Shown piece after piece: positions 8,946 to 17,660 of a DNA stretch of 34,115 nt (the stretch's first letter is position 1; each line of letters starts with the position of its first letter). The position numbers and the translations under genes were made by a program. The stretch comes from Alphaproteobacteria bacterium (GTDB taxonomy: Bacteria > Bacteroidota > Bacteroidia > Chitinophagales > Chitinophagaceae). The notes under the pieces were generated by a model. The model was given only the letters and a program-made list of their open reading frames with translations, made no database searches and was not told the origin of the DNA. The stretch is from positions 1-34,115 of the forward strand of contig JASGCT010000024.1 of NCBI GenBank assembly GCA_030053915.1, written 5' to 3'.

Positions 8946-9905
8946 ATGCATGAATGTTTTATAGAATTTAATCAAATTTCAATTCTAGAATTTTATGGAG
9001 TTAACGACCATAAACTAGAAATGATAAAAAAAGCATTTCCAAGTTTAAAAATAGTAGCTCGTGGACATAAAATAAAATTCTCTGGTCAATCCTCGTTCGT
9101 GCAAGACTTAAAAGAAAAAATAGAATTAATAATTCATTTAATTGAAAAAAATCAAACCATATCTTATGAAGATTTTGAAACCATTATTAATAACGAGCCA
9201 GAAAATTTAAATTGTAAATTATTTTCCGAAACCCATCATAAAGATATTATTTTAACAGGAAATAATGGTAAAATAATCAAAGCTAAAACATGGAATCAAA
9301 AAAAAATGATTGAAGCAGCAGAAAAAAATGATATTGTTTTTGCTGTTGGACCAGCCGGAACAGGTAAAACCTATACTGCCGTTGCTTTAGCGGTAAAATT
9401 TTTAAAATTTAAACTTGTAAAAAAAATAATATTAACCCGCCCAGCCGTTGAAGCTGGTGAAAACTTAGGATTTTTGCCAGGAGATTTAAAAGAAAAAATT
9501 GACCCCTACTTAAAACCATTATATGATGCACTAGAAGATATGTTGTCTCTTGAAAAAATTCAATATTATTTAACCAATAAAATTATTGAAATAGCACCTT
9601 TAGCTTATATGAGAGGTAGAACCCTTGATAATGCTTTTATTATTTTAGATGAAGCTCAAAATGCTAACGACCTACAAATTAAAATGTTTTTAACTCGATT
9701 AGGTCCCAACGCAAAAGCTATTATCACTGGAGATCCAAGCCAAATCGACCTCCCTAAAAATATTCATTCAGGTTTAGAAAAGGCTTGTAAACTATTAAAA
9801 ATCATAGAAGGTATAGAAATTATTAAACTAGATGAAACGGATGTTGTAAGGCATAAACTTGTTAAAAAAATTATTTTAGCCTACCAAAATTCAAATATTT
9901 TATAA
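8946..9905 (+). CDS. phoH: PhoH-family ATPase
   Basis: A 319-residue cytoplasmic P-loop ATPase. The N-terminal 100 residues form the usual small alpha/beta lead domain, then Walker A is GPAGTGKT (135-142) and Walker B is ILDEAQNA (D235-E236). The stretches RPAVEAGENLGFLPGD and ITGDPSQIDLP are strongly diagnostic of PhoH/YbeZ. The fold relates to superfamily I helicases. In many bacteria the protein pairs with the RNase YbeY in ribosome and RNA maturation, but no ybeY lies here. The sequence says nothing about phosphate control. The gene ends the mnmA-rpe-phoH run; the following 201 bases lead into the amylase promoter. Confidence 0.94.
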   Translation: MHECFIEFNQISILEFYGVNDHKLEMIKKAFPSLKIVARGHKIKFSGQSSFVQDLKEKIELIIHLIEKNQTISYEDFETIINNEPENLNCKLFSETHHKDIILTGNNGKIIKAKTWNQKKMIEAAEKNDIVFAVGPAGTGKTYTAVALAVKFLKFKLVKKIILTRPAVEAGENLGFLPGDLKEKIDPYLKPLYDALEDMLSLEKIQYYLTNKIIEIAPLAYMRGRTLDNAFIILDEAQNANDLQIKMFLTRLGPNAKAIITGDPSQIDLPKNIHSGLEKACKLLKIIEGIEIIKLDETDVVRHKLVKKIILAYQNSNIL

Positions 9906-9955
9906 TTTTTTTTACTCTTTTAAGTTTTATTTGTTTAGTATAAATCATGCCGTTT

Positions 9956-9969
9956 TACAAACGTTTAAC
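9956..9969. promoter_or_regulatory. Weak LacI-type operator candidate upstream of the amylase
   Basis: TACAAACGTTTAAC contains the perfect palindrome AAACGTTT with a central CG, as LacI-family sites have. It shares 9 of 14 bases with the stronger site at 24067-24080. It lies about 110 bases before the amylase -7 element. This is suggestive only. Confidence 0.25.
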
Positions 9970-10076
9970 AATACTACAATGAAAATAAAACGAAACAATA
10001 AACCAATATCATTTATAAAATAGCTTAAAAATAAATAATATTATTATAGAATGTTATATTTTTAAAAATTAAATGC

Positions 10077-10084
10077 TAATTTTG
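10077..10084 (+). promoter_or_regulatory. -7 promoter element TAATTTTG before the secreted amylase
   Basis: Exact TAnnTTTG match 22 bases before the start codon. The bases from 10080 on read TTTTGCTAAAA, an 11-base string also present at the susC promoter (24135-24145). Confidence 0.65.
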
Positions 10085-10106
10085 CTAAAAGATTAAAATA
10101 ATAATA

Positions 10107-13058
10107 ATGAAAATTGAAATAGGTTCTTTTAAATTTATAGTATTGTGCTGTTTTTTCAATGTATTTGCGTTCCGAAGCGCCGCACAATTACTTACTCCCA
10201 GCCCCTTTTTTTTTACTGAAAACACCTCTAACCTAACCATCACTGCCAATACAAATTTCGGAAACAAAGCATTTATAAATTATAACCAAAATGTCTATGT
10301 TCATATTGGCGTCATAACCAGCTTGTCAACGTCTAGTGCCGACTGGAAATATGTAAAATTTACATGGGGCACAGCAAATCCTGCCGCACAAGCCTCTAAA
10401 ATATCTAATTATCAATGGCAATTTTCTATTAATCAAAACCTACGCCAATATTTTGGCTTAACGAATATAAACGAAAAAATTAATAAAATTGTTATTTTAT
10501 TTCGGTCTGGTAACGGACAAATTAAACTTACCAATTCTGACGGCTCAGATATGTATCTTAACGTCTTTGATACCAATCTTAATGCCAAAATAATTACCCC
10601 AGCCTTCCAACCAACTTATAACCCCATTTTAGAACCAATTAATATAAAAATTGGCGATAGTATTCAAATTCAAGGCATTACTAATAAAAATTCTAATTTA
10701 GAATTATATCATAATGGTACCCTAATTAGTGCTAATTTCAATAACCAAAATATTAATATTAAAGCCCCAATAACAAATTCTGGTCTTCAAACCATCATTC
10801 TCAAATCAAATTATAATCTAACAAACAAAAATGATACCGTCTCATTTTTGATTTATCCACCAAGCACTTTTAAAGCATTACCCCCCAATGTTCGTGATGG
10901 GATTAATTACGAAAGTGGTGACACCAGTGTGATCCTTGTTCAATATGCACCCTTTAAAAAAAGCATGGTTGTACTTGGCGACTTTAATAATTGGACCGAA
11001 AACTCAAACTATATTATGAACCTAACACCAGATTCACAAAGATTTTGGATAAGAATTAGCGGTTTAAAACCAAATGTTGAATATGCCTACCAATTTTTGG
11101 TTGATGGAACTTTAAAGGTTGGGGATATTTATACCAATAAAGTGTTAGATCCCTGGAACGACTCCTATATTCCAAATACTGTCTATCCAAACTTAAAACC
11201 CTATCCAACTGGCTTAACATCTGGTATTGTAAGCATTATTCAAACTGCCAAACCACAATATGTTTGGAAAAATAACACGTTTACCAAACCTAATTCAAAA
11301 AACTTAATCATATACGAATTATTGGTTCGCGATTTTGTAAGCACACACAGCTATCGAACACTTATCGACACCTTAAACTATCTTAAAAATTTAGGTATTA
11401 ATGCCATAGAACTTATGCCTATAAGCGAGTTTGAAGGTAATGAAAGTTGGGGTTACAATCCCAATTATTTTTTTGCTGTCGATAAATACTATGGAACCGA
11501 ATATGCCTTAAAAGAATTTATTGATAGTTGTCATAGTAAAGGCATAGCCGTCATTTTAGATATGGTACTAAACCATTGCTTTGGTTCTTGCCCATTAGCG
11601 CAATTATATTGGGATGCAATCAATAATCGCCCCGCTACTAATAACCCTTGGCTAAATCCAATAGCTAAACACCCATTTAATGTTGGCAATGATTTTAATC
11701 ATGAATCACCTGCAACCCAATATTTAACTAAAAGAGTTATGGAATATTGGATAAAAGAATTTAAATTTGATGGATTTCGATTCGATTTATCTAAAGGGTT
11801 TACACAAGTGTTTTCTGGCGATAATGTTGACCTATGGGGAAAATACGACGCTTCAAGAATTAAAATTTGGAAAAATTATTATGACACATTAAGAACCTTT
11901 AGCCCAGACGCCTATTGTATTCTAGAACATTTTGCTGAAAATTCAGAAGAAGTAGAATTAGCAAATTATGGTATGATGCTTTGGGGAAACGCAAATTATA
12001 ACATGAGCCAAGCCTCACAAGGCTATTCAAACAATAACGACTTCAGTTGGGGGCTAAGCTCTAAAGCTAGAGGTTGGGGCAATAATCTTAATTTAGTAAG
12101 CTATCAAGAAAGCCACGATGAAGAAAGAATTATGTATAATAATTTAAATTTTGGTACAAGTTTTGTAAAAAATAATCTCGTCAATTCCTTAAACAATATG
12201 ACTATGAATACAATGTTTTGGGCACTCACTCCAGGACCAAAGATGATGTGGCAATTTGGTGAGTATGGGTATGATAAATCGATTAACGATTGTGGAAACG
12301 GAACCGTAAATAATAACTGCCGCTTAAGTAATAAACCCATTCTATGGAATTATTTACAAGATACCAACCGACAAAAACTTTTAAAATATTTTTCTGAATT
12401 TGCTAAATTAAAAACCAATGCCAATTTCTCCCAATCTTTTATTAACCCTAATTTTAATTACCAATATAGCGGTTTTATAAAATATATGACTATTTATTCT
12501 GATTCTATTCGCCTCATCGCTTTCGGTAATTACGCACAGCAGCCACAAACAGCTACGCTCAATTTCCCTGCTATAGGTATTTGGTATGATTACTTTAAAG
12601 ATACCACCTTACTTGTAACAAGTTATAACAATCAAATTAGTCTTAAACCTGGCGAATTTCATCTTGTTACAAATAAAAATTTTAGAAACTATACAGTTCC
12701 TTCACAACCCATAGATACAACCAAAAAAGATACAACAATCGTACCCCCACCGAATCCAATAGATACTATTGATATAGATTCTGTTAATTTTGTTTTAAAT
12801 AAAGCATATCCCAACCCAAGTTCATCACAAATCAATATAAAATTCAATTTACCTAAAGCCAGTACCGTTAGCTTTAATTTTGTAAACGATCGGGGCGGGG
12901 TAGTGTATAACTTTACAAAACTATATACCCAAATTGGAGAAATAAATGAAACCATTTATTATAGTACAATCTCACAACTTTATGGCTATAAAGGCATTTT
13001 AATACTTGAACTTAAAACCAACTTTGGAAGCAAAATTATCAAATTAATAAAATATTAA
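10107..13058 (+). CDS. Secreted GH13 alpha-amylase with T9SS sorting domain
   Basis: A 983-residue multidomain enzyme for starch-like alpha-glucans. A signal peptide ends near A26/Q27. Residues about 28-155 form a beta-rich domain (VYVHIGVITSLSTSS, VKFTWGT) found at the N-terminus of many secreted Bacteroidota amylases. Around 285-345 is an Ig-like CBM48-type module (VVLGDFNNW). The GH13 barrel shows DMVLNHC (D485), GFRFDLS with nucleophile D560, the acid/base glutamate in ILEHFAE (E607) and SHDEER with transition-state D671. After a Thr/Pro linker (TTKKDTTIVPPPNP), the last 80 residues form a type A T9SS sorting domain beginning AYPNPSSS. The protein should cross the outer membrane and be released or attached at the surface. 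It stands alone, with its own promoter, 11 kb from the SusCD locus. Confidence 0.93.
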   Translation: MKIEIGSFKFIVLCCFFNVFAFRSAAQLLTPSPFFFTENTSNLTITANTNFGNKAFINYNQNVYVHIGVITSLSTSSADWKYVKFTWGTANPAAQASKISNYQWQFSINQNLRQYFGLTNINEKINKIVILFRSGNGQIKLTNSDGSDMYLNVFDTNLNAKIITPAFQPTYNPILEPINIKIGDSIQIQGITNKNSNLELYHNGTLISANFNNQNINIKAPITNSGLQTIILKSNYNLTNKNDTVSFLIYPPSTFKALPPNVRDGINYESGDTSVILVQYAPFKKSMVVLGDFNNWTENSNYIMNLTPDSQRFWIRISGLKPNVEYAYQFLVDGTLKVGDIYTNKVLDPWNDSYIPNTVYPNLKPYPTGLTSGIVSIIQTAKPQYVWKNNTFTKPNSKNLIIYELLVRDFVSTHSYRTLIDTLNYLKNLGINAIELMPISEFEGNESWGYNPNYFFAVDKYYGTEYALKEFIDSCHSKGIAVILDMVLNHCFGSCPLAQLYWDAINNRPATNNPWLNPIAKHPFNVGNDFNHESPATQYLTKRVMEYWIKEFKFDGFRFDLSKGFTQVFSGDNVDLWGKYDASRIKIWKNYYDTLRTFSPDAYCILEHFAENSEEVELANYGMMLWGNANYNMSQASQGYSNNNDFSWGLSSKARGWGNNLNLVSYQESHDEERIMYNNLNFGTSFVKNNLVNSLNNMTMNTMFWALTPGPKMMWQFGEYGYDKSINDCGNGTVNNNCRLSNKPILWNYLQDTNRQKLLKYFSEFAKLKTNANFSQSFINPNFNYQYSGFIKYMTIYSDSIRLIAFGNYAQQPQTATLNFPAIGIWYDYFKDTTLLVTSYNNQISLKPGEFHLVTNKNFRNYTVPSQPIDTTKKDTTIVPPPNPIDTIDIDSVNFVLNKAYPNPSSSQINIKFNLPKASTVSFNFVNDRGGVVYNFTKLYTQIGEINETIYYSTISQLYGYKGILILELKTNFGSKIIKLIKY

Positions 13059-13127
13059 TTTAATCCTAACTTTTGAAATATTTTAAAAAAAATAAATTAA
13101 AAGATCAATTAATTTTATTTTTATTGT

Positions 13128-13135
13128 TAATTTTG
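13128..13135 (+). promoter_or_regulatory. -7 promoter element TAATTTTG before lpxB
   Basis: Exact TAnnTTTG match 22 bases before the lpxB ATG. The spacing and core are identical to those at the amylase gene. Confidence 0.62.
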
Positions 13136-13157
13136 TGTATATTCTTAATATAATGGC

Positions 13158-14264
13158 ATGTTTAATAATCAAAAATTTTATTTTATAGTTGGCGAAGCCA
13201 GTGGCGATTTACATGCAAGTTATGTATTAAAATACCTTAAAAGCATTAATCCCAACGTTATTTGCCAAGGGTGGGGGGGCGATTTAATGCAAGCTCAAGA
13301 TTGTAAAATTGTTAAACATTATAAAGAGCTTGCTTTTATGGGATTTTGGGAAGTTATAAAAAATTTACCTGAAATTTTAAAAAATTTTAAACGTTGTAAA
13401 ACAGATATTTTAAACTTTAAACCAGACCTCGTTGTTTTTGTAGATTACCCAGGCTTCAATTTAAAAATGGCGGCGTGGGCAAAAAATAATGGCTTTAAAA
13501 CCGCCTATTATATTTCACCGCAAGTATGGGCTTGGAAAGCGAATAGGGTAATACAAATGAAAAAAAATATCGACCTCTTATTATCAATTATACCTTTTGA
13601 AAAAGATTATTTTAAAAAAAACTGGCAATGGGAAATATGCTATGTAGGTAGCCCTTTACTTGAAGAATTAGAAGATAAAATATTGAACACTTATCATGAA
13701 ACTAAGCCAATTATTGCATTGCTACCAGGTAGCCGTAAACAAGAAATAAAAAAAATATTACCCCAATTTTTAGAATTAAGTACTCATCTAAAAGATAAAT
13801 TTCAGTTTATTGTCGCTGGAATAAGTATCAATGGACAAGGCTTTTATCAACAATTACTAACCCATCATCCCCACGTTTTTATTATTTACGATGATAGTTA
13901 TTCTTTAATTAAAAACGCACAATTTGCACTCGTTACAAGTGGTACTGCTACAATGCAAACAGCCCTTTTGGAAACCCCTATGATTGTTTGTTATAAAACA
14001 AGTTGGCTTACCTTTTTGTTAGCTAAATTATTTGTAAAAATTAAATATATAGCAATGATTAACTTAATTTTAAACATCGAAGCCGTCCCAGAACTCATTC
14101 AAAATGAATTTAATACCAATAATTTGCTCTATCATTTAAACCGATTGGCAAACAATCCCGCTGAAAAAATGACCATGATTCAACATTATAAAACCTTAAA
14201 AATTTTATTAAAATGCACAGAGAGCCCGTCTAAATCGGTTGCAGAAAAATTGTTAAGTATGTAG
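13158..14264 (+). CDS. lpxB: Lipid-A-disaccharide synthase
   Basis: A 368-residue GT19 enzyme, peripheral on the cytoplasmic face of the inner membrane. It joins UDP-diacylglucosamine to lipid X to form the disaccharide core of lipid A. The start has the hallmark GEASGDLHA; next come GWGGD, the ELAFMGFWEV segment and VDYPGFN. YISPQVWAWK and the C-terminal LLPGSRKQEI and SGTATMQTAL complete the family pattern. Length is normal. A run of seven G bases encodes part of GWGGD in otherwise AT-rich DNA. It stands apart from other lpx genes and converges on proB with one base between the two stops. Confidence 0.96.
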   Translation: MFNNQKFYFIVGEASGDLHASYVLKYLKSINPNVICQGWGGDLMQAQDCKIVKHYKELAFMGFWEVIKNLPEILKNFKRCKTDILNFKPDLVVFVDYPGFNLKMAAWAKNNGFKTAYYISPQVWAWKANRVIQMKKNIDLLLSIIPFEKDYFKKNWQWEICYVGSPLLEELEDKILNTYHETKPIIALLPGSRKQEIKKILPQFLELSTHLKDKFQFIVAGISINGQGFYQQLLTHHPHVFIIYDDSYSLIKNAQFALVTSGTATMQTALLETPMIVCYKTSWLTFLLAKLFVKIKYIAMINLILNIEAVPELIQNEFNTNNLLYHLNRLANNPAEKMTMIQHYKTLKILLKCTESPSKSVAEKLLSM

Positions 14265-14265
14265 T

Positions 14266-15024
14266 TTATTTTCTTAAAATTTTGGTATATTTAGAACGAC
14301 CATCAAAAACATTTAATAAAAAATTAGTATCATGACCATTAATAATCCAAGTTTCAATGTTCTCTTTTAAAGCAATTTTAGCAGCATCAAGTTTGCTTTG
14401 CATGCCACCAGTACCTTGACTTGATTTTTCTAATAAAATATATTTCTTAGCATCATTCAAATTATAAATTGTTTCAATAGTGTTCATGCTATCATCGTAA
14501 ACACCATACGTATTACTGGCTAAAATTAATTTATTGACTTTAAATAAACAAGCCACTAAAGCAGATAATTTATCGTTGTCACCAAATTTAATTTCTTCGG
14601 TGGCAGTTGTATCATTTTCATTTATCACTGGTAAAATATTATTTTTTAATAACACCGAAATCGTATTGAAAATATTGTCTTTTGAATGAGAATTTTCAAA
14701 ATCGTAATTCGATAATAAACATTGACCAATCGAAATTTTAAAATCTCTAAAAGATTCAGAAATAAGTCGCATTAAAAATGGTTGTCCAATTGCTGCTAAT
14801 GCTTGTTTTTCTTTTATTTCATTGCCTAAATGCTCTAACTTTATAAATTGCTTTGCCGCCGCAATTGCCCCAGAACATACTAGTATAATGTAATAATTTT
14901 TTCTAAGTACTATAACCTGATTCGCGATGTCTTCTAGTTTAGCCCTAGAAATTTTGTCACCCCCTTGGGTTAAGGTGGCTGTACCTAATTTTAATAAAAT
15001 GATTGGCTTATCTAACCTGTCCAT
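14266..15024 (-). CDS. proB: Glutamate 5-kinase, short form without PUA domain
   Basis: A 252-residue amino-acid kinase catalysing the first step of proline synthesis, phosphorylation of the glutamate gamma-carboxyl group. Visible motifs are KLGTATLT for phosphate binding, VCSGAIAA, NENDTTATEEIKFGDND for glutamate and metal, and GTGGMQSKLDAA near the end. Many bacterial ProB proteins are about 370 residues with a C-terminal PUA domain; this one ends after the kinase domain. That is a known short form, not a truncation, since the kinase motifs are complete. It overlaps the upstream proA by 17 bases, so the pair forms one operon and the unstable product could pass directly to ProA. Confidence 0.94.
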   Translation of the reverse strand: MDRLDKPIILLKLGTATLTQGGDKISRAKLEDIANQVIVLRKNYYIILVCSGAIAAAKQFIKLEHLGNEIKEKQALAAIGQPFLMRLISESFRDFKISIGQCLLSNYDFENSHSKDNIFNTISVLLKNNILPVINENDTTATEEIKFGDNDKLSALVACLFKVNKLILASNTYGVYDDSMNTIETIYNLNDAKKYILLEKSSQGTGGMQSKLDAAKIALKENIETWIINGHDTNFLLNVFDGRSKYTKILRK

Positions 15025-16147
15025 GTCCTTTTATTTGCCATTTATTTGTAACAAGATGTTCTATACCCAAAGGGCCCCTATGATGTAACTTTGATGTACT
15101 AATTGCCATTTCTGCCCCCAACCCAAATTGAAATCCATCCGTAAACCTCGTGGACGCATTATGGTAAACTGCCGCACAATCTACTAATTCAAAAAATTGT
15201 TGGGCTTCATTAGCGTTCTTCGTAATAATTGTAGCCGAATGCCTTCCAGAAAATTTGTTAATCATGTTTATAGCTGTCATCATATCTTTAACACGCAATA
15301 CCAAAATTTTTAAATCTAAAAACTCTTCACATAATAGCGTATCATTGGCTTCTTCTATCACTTCAACGCCTTCATTTCTTAATACTTCTAACAACTCTTC
15401 CTTAAATATATTAGATATTTTTTTATTAATTAACACCTTATCTAAAGCATTACATGCTGAAATTTTTGAAATTTTTGAAGCTATTATAATTTTTTTTGCC
15501 ATCTGTAAATCCCCTTCTTCTGAAATATATAAAAAATTATTGCCTCTGCCACTGGTAATAACAGGACATCGAGCAATTTTTTGAACATATTCAAGCAACG
15601 CAATGCCCCCTCTAGGAATTATTAAATCAATGGAATTGCTGGAGTCTTCTAAAAATTCTTGAAATTTGTGCCTATTTAAATCTAAATAAACAATCCAATT
15701 GTTATCCATATCACTTAGTTCTAAAGCATTTAACCAACATTGATGCAAAAATAAATTGGTTTTTCTGGCTTCTTTTCCTCCTTTTAATAATATTTTATTG
15801 CCAGATTTTAAGGCGATTGCCGTAGCTTCAACAGTTACATCGGGACGCGATTCATATATAATTAAAACGGTTCCAAATGGGACAGTTTTATTTTCAATTA
15901 GCAAACCATTGTCATGTCGATAACTATAAATACTTTTACCAAAAGGTACCTCCTTTAATATAACGTTTTTTAAAGATTGAATCATCGCATCTAAATTCTT
16001 ATCTTGTAAAATCAACCTATCATATAATGCAATATCAGCTTTTGAACATAATGCCACGTCTTGCGAATTGATTTTTAAAATTTCAGTTCTATTTTGTTCA
16101 ATTTGAACAATCATATTTTGTAAAACTTTATTTAGTTTATTAACCAT
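15008..16147 (-). CDS. proA: Gamma-glutamyl phosphate reductase
   Basis: A 379-residue aldehyde-dehydrogenase-fold enzyme that reduces gamma-glutamyl phosphate to glutamate semialdehyde with NADPH. Diagnostic stretches are VPFGTVLIIYESRPDVT, LKSGNKILLKGGKEA, the catalytic cysteine in SACNALDKVL (C232) and the C-terminal ASTRFTDGFQFGLGAEMAIST. The N-terminus is some 20-30 residues shorter than usual. The frame stays open a little upstream of the ATG, but no better ATG is seen before the promoter. It is the first gene of proA-proB, in the reverse of the common proB-proA order. TAAATTTG upstream on the minus strand fits as its promoter. Confidence 0.95.
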   Translation of the reverse strand: MVNKLNKVLQNMIVQIEQNRTEILKINSQDVALCSKADIALYDRLILQDKNLDAMIQSLKNVILKEVPFGKSIYSYRHDNGLLIENKTVPFGTVLIIYESRPDVTVEATAIALKSGNKILLKGGKEARKTNLFLHQCWLNALELSDMDNNWIVYLDLNRHKFQEFLEDSSNSIDLIIPRGGIALLEYVQKIARCPVITSGRGNNFLYISEEGDLQMAKKIIIASKISKISACNALDKVLINKKISNIFKEELLEVLRNEGVEVIEEANDTLLCEEFLDLKILVLRVKDMMTAINMINKFSGRHSATIITKNANEAQQFFELVDCAAVYHNASTRFTDGFQFGLGAEMAISTSKLHHRGPLGIEHLVTNKWQIKGHGQVR

Positions 16148-16183
16148 TGTTTGAATTAAATCAATAAAACGATATTTTTAATG

Positions 16184-16191
16184 CAAATTTA
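16184..16191 (-). promoter_or_regulatory. -7 promoter element TAAATTTG before proA-proB
   Basis: Exact TAnnTTTG match on the minus strand, 36 bases upstream of the proA ATG, within the 142-base divergent gap shared with glyA. Confidence 0.6.
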
Positions 16192-16265
16192 CACATTAGT
16201 TCTTTAAAAATCTTAATTGACTCAAATATTTTGTACTATTTTATAAAATGTTTCAAAAAAATATA

Positions 16266-16273
16266 TATTTTTG
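16266..16273 (+). promoter_or_regulatory. -7 promoter element TATTTTTG before glyA
   Basis: Exact TAnnTTTG match followed by C, 16 bases before the glyA ATG. The leader would be very short (about 10 bases) with no room for a Shine-Dalgarno site. Confidence 0.62.
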
Positions 16274-16289
16274 CAAATAAAATTGTATT

Positions 16290-17561
16290 ATGGACATAAT
16301 TATTAAAAATTTAATTCAAAACGAACTTGAACGACAAAGGCATGGTATCGAACTTATTGCATCTGAAAATTTTGCCAGTTTAGACGTTATTCAAACCATG
16401 GGAAGTATTTTAACCAATAAATACGCCGAAGGTTATCCTGGCAAACGCTATTACGGCGGTTGTGAAGTTGTTGATGAAGTTGAAAATTTGGCAATTTCAC
16501 GACTAAAACAAATCTTTAATGTTGAGTACGCTAATGTACAACCCCATAGCGGTGCACAAGCAAACGCGGCTGTTTTGAGCGCAGTCTTAAAACCGCATGA
16601 TATCTTTTTGGGGTTAGACCTAAGTATGGGTGGACATTTAACACATGGATCACCAGTAAATTTTAGTGGTAAACTATATCAACCCATTCAATATACTGTT
16701 CATAAAGATTCAGGTTTAATTAATTATGAAGAGTTAGAAACAAAAGCGCTACAAAATAAACCTAAGTTAATCATCTGTGGTGCCAGTGCTTATAGCCGAG
16801 ATTGGGATTATGAAAGAATCAGAAAAGTGGCCGACCAAATAAATGCACTTGTTATGGCTGATATTGCCCACCCAGCTGGATTAATCGCCAAAAACCTACT
16901 AAATTCACCCTTCCAACACTGCCATATTGTTACCTCTACTACCCATAAAACACTAAGAGGACCACGTGGTGGAATTATTATGATGCAAAAAGATTTCCCC
17001 AATCCATTCGGTTTAACTGATCTCAAAGGAAATTTAAAAATGATGAGCCAAATTATCGACCTTGCCGTTTTCCCCGGAACACAAGGAGGTCCTTTAGAAC
17101 ATATTATTGCTTCTAAAGCCGTAGCTTTTCAAGAAGTGTTAGACGAAAGTTTTACGAGCTATGCCCATAATATTATTCAAAATGCTCAAATGATGGCTAA
17201 AGAACTTAAACATTTAGGTTACGAAATAGTTTCCAACGGTACCGATAACCATTTAATGCTTATAGATTTAAGAAATAAAAACATCACTGGAAAACAAGCC
17301 GAAATTGCTTTAGGACATGCCGGAATTACTGTAAACAAAAATATGGTGCCTTATGATGATAAATCTGCCTTTACAACATCTGGAATTAGAATTGGGGTTC
17401 CAGCAATCACTTCAAGAGGACTTAAAGTAAATAATATGCATTGTATTGTCGATTTTATTAATGAGGCTCTTAAAAATCACAATGATTTAAATTATTTGAA
17501 AATGCTTAAAGATCGAGTAGCTAAGTTTATGGAAAGTTTTCCTCTGTATCCAAATTTATAA
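16290..17561 (+). CDS. glyA: Serine hydroxymethyltransferase
   Basis: A 423-residue PLP enzyme that converts serine and tetrahydrofolate to glycine and 5,10-methylene-tetrahydrofolate, the main one-carbon source. Motifs are [16 protein letters not shown] at the start, [29 protein letters not shown] and the PLP lysine in [13 protein letters not shown] (K220). The C-terminus with SGIRIGVPA is intact. Length is usual for the family. It is transcribed away from proA-proB and is followed by a 99-base gap before ppk1. Confidence 0.97.
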   Translation: MDIIIKNLIQNELERQRHGIELIASENFASLDVIQTMGSILTNKYAEGYPGKRYYGGCEVVDEVENLAISRLKQIFNVEYANVQPHSGAQANAAVLSAVLKPHDIFLGLDLSMGGHLTHGSPVNFSGKLYQPIQYTVHKDSGLINYEELETKALQNKPKLIICGASAYSRDWDYERIRKVADQINALVMADIAHPAGLIAKNLLNSPFQHCHIVTSTTHKTLRGPRGGIIMMQKDFPNPFGLTDLKGNLKMMSQIIDLAVFPGTQGGPLEHIIASKAVAFQEVLDESFTSYAHNIIQNAQMMAKELKHLGYEIVSNGTDNHLMLIDLRNKNITGKQAEIALGHAGITVNKNMVPYDDKSAFTTSGIRIGVPAITSRGLKVNNMHCIVDFINEALKNHNDLNYLKMLKDRVAKFMESFPLYPNL

Positions 17562-17660
17562 TTAAAAATACACTTAAATTGAAACAAAGTTTTTCCTATA
17601 ATTTATATTATGTTAAGTACAGACTAGGTGCTATTTTAAAACATTCACAATTTTTAACAA

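Noticed and set aside
9947..10023. Two tiny overlapping reading frames (11 and 14 codons, joined by ATGA) between phoH and the amylase
   Set aside because: They have no promoter of their own, no recognisable peptide and very AT-driven composition. The ATGA overlap is likely chance.
13268..13280. Run of seven G bases inside lpxB, considered as a phase-variable slippage tract
   Set aside because: It encodes the conserved GWGGD stretch in the correct frame, and lpxB is normally essential, so switching is unlikely.
15255..15584. A 109-codon plus-strand open frame opposite proA
   Set aside because: It is antisense to a complete, conserved proA and shows no family motif.
17579..17602. TTGAAA and TATAAT upstream of ppk1 as a sigma-70 type promoter
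   Set aside because: The spacer is only 12 bases, too short, and this phylum uses a different consensus.
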